From positions 1 through 11,415 of the forward strand of contig JAQVQU010000017.1 of NCBI GenBank assembly GCA_028701415.1: a stretch of DNA of 11,415 nt, in the 5' to 3' direction. Of this stretch, positions 9,601-11,415 are shown in pieces. Position numbers and translations under genes: made by a program. This stretch comes from Clostridia bacterium (GTDB lineage: Bacteria; Bacillota; Clostridia; Christensenellales; DTU072). Position 1 is the first letter of the stretch, and each line of letters begins with the position of its first letter. The notes under the pieces are model-generated. The model saw only the letters and a list, made by a program, of their open reading frames with translations. It searched no databases and had not been told where the DNA came from.

Positions 9601-11412
9601 AACAACTTGTTGTGTAGAAACCAAAGCATCGAAATGAACATTTATTATGTCCGGATCAAGAAGTTCTAAGTAGCTTTCAAAAAATCCCGGATTAATCTCA
9701 TCTGGGAAGGAAATATTTAGCCCTGAAGACATTATCTCTTGAGAATACAAAGAAAGACTAAATATGATTTCTCCGCCCGCATAACCATCTAATCTTATTT
9801 CTTTTGTAACCGTATCATAAGAAAATTCCATGTATGCATTGTCAAATATCCCAAGAGCATTAAGTAGGGCAACTTGATCAGGGCTCAAACCTAAAGTTGT
9901 TGCAACAGACTCGATTATACTATCTGCCTCTCCCCCAAGCATTCCAGAAACAAGTTCATCATCCAATCTGATAATGACTTTATCCCCTTCTGAGCGAGCT
10001 TTGCTTAAAAATACTGCATACATGGAGTTTACAGTATCTGGATCTGGATTTAATGCACTGAAATCCAAGCCCGAAGTAAACATGTTTACCGCATACCTTA
10101 CTAATTGATTGGCAAGACTAGTGACATTAAGATTTTCAAATTTAAGTCTGGGAAGATTTAAAGCCTGAAGATCAATGCTATTTCCAAGGTATTTAGATAT
10201 TAAGCCGGAAGCATCTGCATATAACATACCCTCTTTGTAATATGACATAAGCACTTCTTCATCGATAGAATAGGTGCCCCCTTGATTTTCGCTTCGATCC
10301 CTTATCTCAATTTTCATTCTATTCTCGTCGTTATTTGTCATATTAACTGAGAATTTGAAGTCTGCAAAGAGATGGGCATCAAAAGATGGGATATCTAAAT
10401 ATCCTTGTAAATGCATATCTCCTTGGGTTCCAGTATTATAAAGATTTGAAGCAGGGTTCTCGTAACTCATGAGAGTAATGGGCCCATCCTCATCCTCGGT
10501 AGAGTAATTAATGCTTAGATAATAATCGTTTGCAACACTTCCCCACTCTTCTCCTTCCTCATCGTCATCAAAAATCATAGTGAAGTCTGTAAGAATCTTA
10601 TCCCCAGTACCTGTTGTCTTCATAACAGAAGATAATTCCCTTACGGTGAATCTTTCTATTTTAAATGCTGCTAATGAGGATAATTTAAAGCCAAATAACA
10701 ATTGTGTAAGAGGATCGAATTTTCTTCCCAGAGGAACAAAAGTGCTTTGTATCATTGAGTTAGCTACATCTTTTTGGGTATCAAGATTAATATTCTTGAT
10801 AGTAATATTTTCTTTATCTCCTTCCACCCTTCTCTTAGTAATATTTGAAGTCTCACTAAGTGGATTCATACCCACTATAGTTTCAACAGTGGTTTGATTA
10901 AATAGCATATCTCCAAAGTCAAGTTTAGTAATTATTTCGTAGAATATGGCAAAGGAACTTGTCCCTCCAAATCCATCTATTTTATTTTTCTTGTCTTCCA
11001 AGCTGTAATACAGGTTATTGTTTGCATAATATACAAAGAGCTTGGGTAGTTGGTTATTGTAATCAAAGACTCTTAATAATATTTCCGAATCCTGATTTCT
11101 TTCTATATCGTAGTTGGCCTCATAGGTGATTTCGGTGTTAATCGTATTAACTCTTAGATTGTATACCGAAGATACGTACCTCTTCCCAGTTTCCTGGGAG
11201 GCTTTTAGAGCCCCGGCATTCAACATACTTGTTTCTATATCGTTGTAAATATCTCCCTTATTGATAACCACCGGATCAGGGACAGCACCACTCCCACCAT
11301 TATTATTCCCCTCGGGTGTCTCTTGTTCAGGAGCACAAGACACGACAATAAGAACCAATGATACAATCATTAGCAAAACAAGTATTAAAGTTGTAAGTTT
11401 AGCCACACGCAT
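1..11412 (-). CDS. Giant multidomain surface lipoprotein, 3' end beyond the window
   Basis: One uninterrupted minus-strand frame of 3804 codons starts with ATG at 11412-11410 and is still open at base 1. The start is supported by an immediate lipoprotein signal peptide (Lys/Arg at residues 2-5, hydrophobic core about 6-24, lipobox with Cys26). Domains in order: Asn/Gly/Pro linker (27-47), three divergent beta-rich units (about 60-740), a long array of Ig-like modules marked IDPY (about 741-3104), one Ig-like domain (3105-3190), four MBG-type domains (3191-3584) and a parallel beta-helix (3585 to the edge). I found eight Cys in total, including Cys26, as expected for an exported Gram-positive protein. 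Acidic residues visibly outnumber basic ones. No catalytic motif, LPXTG motif, SLH repeat or transmembrane segment after the signal peptide was seen. It is probably a cell-surface stalk or adhesin-like protein; substrate and partner are unknown. No whole-protein family is recognised. Promoter, ribosome binding site and stop codon lie outside the window. Confidence 0.95.
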   Translation of the reverse strand, partial: MRVAKLTTLILVLLMIVSLVLIVVSCAPEQETPEGNNNGGSGAVPDPVVINKGDIYNDIETSMLNAGALKASQETGKRYVSSVYNLRVNTINTEITYEANYDIERNQDSEILLRVFDYNNQLPKLFVYYANNNLYYSLEDKKNKIDGFGGTSSFAIFYEIITKLDFGDMLFNQTTVETIVGMNPLSETSNITKRRVEGDKENITIKNINLDTQKDVANSMIQSTFVPLGRKFDPLTQLLFGFKLSSLAAFKIERFTVRELSSVMKTTGTGDKILTDFTMIFDDDEEGEEWGSVANDYYLSINYSTEDEDGPITLMSYENPASNLYNTGTQGDMHLQGYLDIPSFDAHLFADFKFSVNMTNNDENRMKIEIRDRSENQGGTYSIDEEVLMSYYKEGMLYADASGLISKYLGNSIDLQALNLPRLKFENLNVTSLANQLVRYAVNMFTSGLDFSALNPDPDTVNSMYAVFLSKARSEGDKVIIRLDDELVSGMLGGEADSIIESVATTLGLSPDQVALLNALGIFDNAYMEFSYDTVTKEIRLDGYAGGEIIFSLSLYSQEIMSSGLNISFPDEINPGFFESYLELLDPDIINVHFDALVSTQQVVSSDFSTFMGLFMGDVSGKNSEMAITSGTDNGIRFVGEFAQQGENIYVSMEALRGEEILVRVNTNPTNPAEILVDNRMLGVKYKMPSQTVIEGLTKLAGGEAVLNFENIVLNIPELAKESTYRRDGDVFRLEMFPYTIGKVEIDPLERITGVSGLIAGVNLNVTFDLPIITENPADYLIPSISVTPEVTYTGMYEAVWQESAIVSFGQNVFEFELTFEGQSAELVTGQYEYHPTTYLFGRLVTYAMYFSDQANGTRIVRDLRNAYMIIDPAALEPMPELIQVIYQDGTIGSLRYRIEGFPYNNTNIKQVYSGLPSDEYDVIIGEGSIAETTFNMIVEVLSSVVVVSEDDYYNDIPIVARITIDPYDYSIKKMAAAALGQTYNPIVYREAGGELAPTTLELTFESNIRGQETPTYRKEYLENFDWGFDLSMISFSGGLYTVVAQYNNLRIALEVTVLAKIVSYIQINDENQGYYTVDALKQNTYAIPATTVFEAGASEMLPANEIRIYFESGNFRIVGTRPEGYTVSASDLGKFDGFYPGGLDWNHKVANQVTVDRAIYPLDDGKTNITQAYFGDDYAGKQLVRLTVTCPTRVVGTLPDTMLAISEVTYDSFGEIIPDATRREAVKISYAAFDYNSELGSFFEFDPYSEELFNTRLPSKVWIDATYRGRVQRLGYDVTWFTNLDGTPDNIIDGEGNILNALAEEEYFVVYGRIGTQNNYQILTMIIHNKSGEYESVLMLDAGGEAFPVEEETWEDNTKHYFIRNLNPYDTLVLPTSFVLRFSELSGIPDTQYTALWLTEDEEDALTHSYPFQGGSYIVTTKLSADSGSGMLDQTIVLNLQFDEKIVVPDIIYGVSTGMTPGHIILDEQEDEGGTHSVPYVPVDSYTPESSLLYQSLIDPNLSVGVQFQDGSELTTGITIEWDNLDELLNILKSPLGSRDIYNDANYVGDFVILTGRIQPGTNREQDVAMAFRVDSKVIRDLNYVNLDRNYTLKDENDVIPVHVLQTLKRIEADPETGAYSYVGENTINITFNKPYMLVGTFVDGNGDTRTGVCTPSQYIDYLFKRVSIGFEGDIPAEYSMVYELRDDFDDIMFFKREAWYYDGDETVAISDTMASVTFTVTKLGPGSCEQSFTVTVTAVRDSLIFSEFTERIETFDENGVPVYGGIDGYTIPSTFSVEYYNSGIVEYDGLVWKSLDYVMGPNSEINPGDIVYYVPYEFFRFRDGRIITLTANLQDGKEIIRRLSFNKKDVKEVNYNTAGTGIYNIKDGTLTISNVYQVYPVLGLDSRISIDIIPKKTETFFSEIDMAFTLDNGWIPTVDFALDSDPTRFDPVKLAQNISYLGLARTLFATGTITGYNGEQQPIKLYIQVTSLDSGGSVYNESIGLNGTLASIDPYTRPAEENGALIIPKAMEVRFGEIGPNQAIYTFNESSDISFQIRNVLTEEYVPVTEITYNKFGHTMGASFGGANARIRVKLILPDGNDSCWFEIEFLNRELERVYYANKSTGIESQVMIEGRYYIDPYDTDTFALPISAEFKYTMYSERGSLPITITPGEEGYPFVLSSGKYIMDSSIPMYTGGRYFFYGFLPGIGEGDSPQYFILTVIVLDRTIDTEPEEITANDRKFKFSGIGGNPNPFEGLVRDIPSSLSGATFHPLNDLDMGLALGVEEIRQLISEMPGNSNVTTAYYDFATHSEENIYADYLAISTPVTPDIKWFTEGRELVDDDITVTGGFTRDLNGSVGYGTGVRTVGQEITLQITADIWTFEEILGITEYVIEFNKYSNSSIADSFEVSFLAGPFGEQVIFLPALVFYPLDKLDSEDKYRRVIDWNGVDPSSTIASAITFRNMYKSLLDNRITTEAIYNLNHMQIPVDEISFGFGPNEGYNINGSVYLIIDPLNPVIPITALARGENPNQAIQPPEIVNIGEVDILWSDTDSTSATSIYNIPIGGGKRTVAARIIDATGAETPFTVQVYYLNRTVRRIYTSVAGYSRQGETGNYLLMERGANTGAQIPSTRNFYFEVDPVNPNLYTSNPAIDTNLMYLNERARLEQSLYKLPDNLRLEFYGLEVNPSMTTAIYNEAVGRLGNVLYYSEVGWVISKDVELIPATTQDPIIAKIRGYKVTYTDTILGNQMESDRWNFLMADPNDSAELMENPRWLGTQLNLNLVTVDRTVQYTSVSEGVTVEIGETIINYQEANDSWYIDPYDIKLPQVIDVFFKDQAMPVRYGESNPIDWNYDASYLSKTEIISGSIVTDQPNGERFMTLMADFNAYGTKVAIQFKIKARDIDTRVVLSGGVITTEPLKGGTIYVLKGIPIADQLPSRLYYRFEYPDGSSEIAGAPLTFDANALSGISTAVAITDSEFGGTYTNVPATLGTIDDNNIIFNIMVIDPKLFAIKTVNTVINIGGTQTTISEYQKGNFITDVIAIGVSRNNTYAPGPETTLLPRRIVVTNDGEYIEVDSITYDISRMKAIVNCSYTFLSFSDNARLFGNDSPSESDAKRLSVTFEVPISKYQYTGIEISEAVFQQSTYTVPLGKVIKASELPSTVEGIRPLWVLDDVNTNMAGRYDAKCYFKNAYGAIVEGKLTIVVQKKAITQQDITIDRAFLDRVYTGSPLDIEDYITFANFLRADGKLGQLQGYTVLYSIDDGATWISTQPTNVPMPGAPSYMVKILISDTDDYNITGEVMFRLVINKAQVLRDNIFFHLGDEIPLGNEVTFEYNGQERIPSLAGIPEGVVYQLVFAPYVYGEPPQYSGSIRPINAGDYYMTVRFSEDQRNYDIEEGVTYSIIVKITKINVTYSLEHILDYTGRSFNVPINGLPDPIPGDIIVTYTYYDVLGGYTLAAGSRLRNAGTYRVDVAINGGINYPSYNIPGSPSSQALQGQVIEVRPKSVTIKVGALSTDYLEQLLPLNSGVTIVDADNIELSGLQGTDEIGIFGNIIVAWTGGTLTRRHMVGDYELSVSNLGSINHGNYIITGAINGLYSITASLPNTRVIDNKAQLDNVLSLVKDGDTVRLYLRAGNYGNIVLDKNAAVSIVGSYDLSGETDEIAVVFDSIRVTNGALLLDIIKMYAKPDSSLVRVGKDVASLTVNRSAFIDLPFLGGSQQTTVNSRAISTDWGFNGTVYMDQTSILGFAAGLYLEYGSVEISNSRFKYVVSAVHVLSGNVNVSDSVFENCRKVAVRIDSNKANVSIFDNLFASNLVAIRSAV
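661..948 (-). other. MBG/YDG-type beta domain 4
   Basis: Residues 3489-3584. It starts T-I-K-V-G-A-L-S, has V-G-D-Y-E-L-S-V in place of AGTY, then N-H-G-N-Y-I-I-T and the exit G-L-Y-S-I-T-A-S. This exit is the usual end of an MBG/YDG domain. It leads straight into the beta-helix, so the four domains look like a spacer that presents the C-terminal part. Confidence 0.75.
949..1236 (-). other. MBG/YDG-type beta domain 3
   Basis: Residues 3393-3488. It contains L-D-Y-T-G-R-S-F and the clearest family signature in the protein, N-A-G-T-Y-R-V-D-V-A, followed by G-I-N-Y-P-S-Y-N-I. It ends V-I-E-V-R-P-K-S-V. Known MBG-type domains carry 'AGTYTVTA...NY' at the same place, so this copy is the anchor for naming the other three. 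Confidence 0.8.
1237..1539 (-). other. MBG/YDG-type beta domain 2
   Basis: Residues 3292-3392. It begins A-Q-V, contains F-E-Y-N-G-Q-E-R-I-P (equivalent of the Y-x-G motif) and N-A-G-D-Y-Y-M-T-V-R-F followed by R-N-Y-D-I, and exits through I-I-V-K-I-T-K-I. The 'A-G-x-Y-x-x-x-V' and 'N-Y' elements are the most recognisable part of the family. It directly abuts domains 1 and 3 with no linker. Confidence 0.75.
1540..1842 (-). other. MBG/YDG-type beta domain 1
   Basis: Residues 3191-3291. The domain follows V-V-Q-K-K, contains V-Y-T-G-S-P-L-D-I, and ends F-R-L-V-I-N-K. A Y-x-G-x-x motif near the start and an 'x-x-I-N-K-A' exit into the next domain are hallmarks of the MBG/YDG family of tandem extracellular beta domains found in bacterial adhesins. 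The usual central 'AGTY' turn is replaced here by P-G-A-P-S-Y-M-V-K-I. Confidence 0.7.
1843..2100 (-). other. Single Ig-like domain before the MBG tail
   Basis: Residues 3105-3190 open with E-V-P-I-S-K-Y-Q-Y-T-G and end with a strong Ig-type signature: A-G-R-Y-D-A-K-C-Y-F-K-N, then G-K-L-T-I-V-V. 'G-x-Y-x-A-x-x-x-F' followed by 'L-T-I-x-V' is typical of the last strands of bacterial Ig-like (Big) domains. It contains Cys3169, one of the few Cys in the protein. It separates the IDPY array from the MBG-type domains. Confidence 0.6.
2101..9192 (-). repeat. Long array of degenerate Ig-like modules with IDPY motif
   Basis: Residues about 741-3104 repeat a loose pattern: a strand ending in V-x-V, a Tyr-rich or Gly-rich turn, then I-D-P-[YLVA], then a Leu/Ile-Pro step, a strand of type V-x-F or V-x-[FY], and later a lone Trp (DWN, IEW, IKW, VTW). 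The motif, or a close variant, starts at residues 746 (IDPL), 871 (IDPA), 965 (IDPYD), 1078 (VDAL), 1246 (FDPYS), 1367 (LNPYD), 1484 (VDSY), 1768 (IDGY), 1994 (IDPYT), 2121 (IDPYD), 2494 (IDPL), 2621 (VDPV), 2801 (IDPYD) and 2987 (IDPK). Gaps of about 94-127 residues are common, and gaps near 170-230 may hide a decayed copy. A second recurrent element is [EV]-[IV]-T-Y-[DN]-x-F-G (1208-1215 and 2052-2059). The beta-rich character and size suggest immunoglobulin-like domains acting as a stalk. I cannot match them to a named Pfam family. The copies differ strongly from one another, so the duplications look old. Confidence 0.65.
3934..4782 (-). other. Stretch of the array without a clear IDPY motif
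   Basis: Residues 2211-2493 lie in the longest gap between clear IDPY motifs (2121 to 2494). The part begins I-D-T-E-P, possibly a decayed motif, and includes an atypical segment rich in Gly/Asn/Pro followed by a short, probably helical piece (V-E-E-I-R-Q-L-I). Further on, an I-K-W strand and an I-D-W-N-G segment resemble the Trp-bearing half of a module. It may hold two badly decayed modules or an inserted domain; sequence alone does not decide. Confidence 0.35.
9193..11235 (-). other. N-terminal region: three divergent beta-rich units, possibly LolA/LppX-like
   Basis: Residues about 60-740 differ from the IDPY array that follows. Strand-rich stretches with a short 'hydrophobic-Tyr' signature recur: L134-Y-Y-S-L-E-D, L397-Y-A-D-A-S-G and I649-Y-V-S-M-E, spaced 263 and 252 residues apart. 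After each signature comes a stretch that looks more helical (for example near V-S-G-M-L-G-G in the second unit), then more strands. This order of antiparallel strands carrying a hydrophobic-Tyr turn, then a helical part, resembles lipid-binding LolA/LppX-type lipoprotein folds of Firmicutes and Actinobacteria, but identity is too low to assign a family by eye. Approximate units are 60-315, 316-575 and 576-740. Acidic loops occur at 282-289 (DDDEEGEE) and 306-309 (EDED). Being next to the lipid anchor, the region should lie nearest the membrane. Confidence 0.5.
11272..11334 (-). other. Low-complexity tether after the lipidated Cys
   Basis: Residues 27-47 are rich in Glu, Pro, Asn and Gly, including E-G-N-N-N-G-G-S-G. 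Flexible linkers like this commonly separate the lipid anchor of Gram-positive lipoproteins from the first folded domain. No other function is suggested. Confidence 0.75.
11335..11412 (-). other. Lipoprotein (Sec/SPase II) signal peptide with lipobox
   Basis: Residues 1-26 begin MRVAK and continue with an almost wholly Leu/Ile/Val/Met core (residues 9-24), then V23-V24-S25-C26. This fits the lipobox pattern [LVI]-[ASTVI]-[GAS]-C. Known biology: diacylglycerol is attached to the Cys, signal peptidase II cuts before it, and the mature protein stays in the outer leaflet of the cytoplasmic membrane of Gram-positive bacteria. Ala-Pro-Glu follows the Cys, and no Asp is seen at +2. This peptide is the best argument that the ATG at 11412 is the real start, since no upstream sequence is available to show a ribosome binding site. 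Confidence 0.9.
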
Positions 11413-11415
11413 TTT

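Noticed and set aside
10580..10897. A 105-codon plus-strand open frame
   Set aside because: It is antisense to the N-terminal region of the lipoprotein, has no recognisable motif, and no neighbour or signal supports its expression.
1..11412. Mycoplasma-type code (TGA read as Trp)
   Set aside because: Trp codons examined are TGG and no in-frame TGA was seen in the lines read triplet by triplet, so the standard bacterial code is enough.
11413..11415. A ribosome binding site or promoter upstream of the ATG
   Set aside because: Only three bases (AAA in the gene's direction) are present, so nothing can be said.
1..11415. Mobile element, CRISPR array, tRNA or rRNA
   Set aside because: No terminal inverted repeats, regularly spaced direct DNA repeats or RNA gene signatures were seen; the whole window is explained by coding sequence.

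Overview
The window is one piece of one gene. A single reading frame on the minus strand is open from an ATG at 11412 to base 1 and runs off the left edge: at least 3804 codons with no stop seen, and no supported gene on either strand besides it. Only three bases lie upstream of the ATG, so the promoter and ribosome binding site are outside the window, as are the stop codon and the true C-terminus. I read the frame by hand; more than twenty recognisable anchor motifs spread over the gene all fall in the same phase, so there is no net frameshift between them.

The product is a giant secreted lipoprotein of roughly 0.4 MDa or more. From N- to C-terminus (right to left in the window) it has: a lipoprotein signal peptide with lipobox V-V-S-C (Cys26); a short Asn/Gly/Pro/Glu linker; about 700 residues that look like three divergent beta-rich units with an alpha-helical tail each; a very long array (about residues 741-3104) of degenerate Ig-like beta modules marked by an I-D-P-Y motif; one clearer Ig-like domain; four MBG/YDG-type beta domains of 96-101 residues; and the start of a right-handed parallel beta-helix that continues out of the window.

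The lipobox, the leucine/valine-rich signal peptide, the use of AGA for Arg and ATA for Ile, moderately AT-rich DNA, a very low Cys content (eight found) and MBG-type domains suggest a Firmicutes (Bacillota) bacterium, perhaps an uncultured gut or anaerobic Clostridia-like lineage. That assignment is an inference. Trp is encoded by TGG and no in-frame TGA was seen, so nothing calls for a mycoplasma-type code.

Working model: the lipid on Cys26 holds the N-terminus at the membrane, the N-terminal units sit close to the membrane, the IDPY modules and MBG domains form a long stalk, and the beta-helix is held away from the cell, where it could bind or process a polysaccharide or another surface. 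The architecture comes from the sequence; the function is not shown by it.
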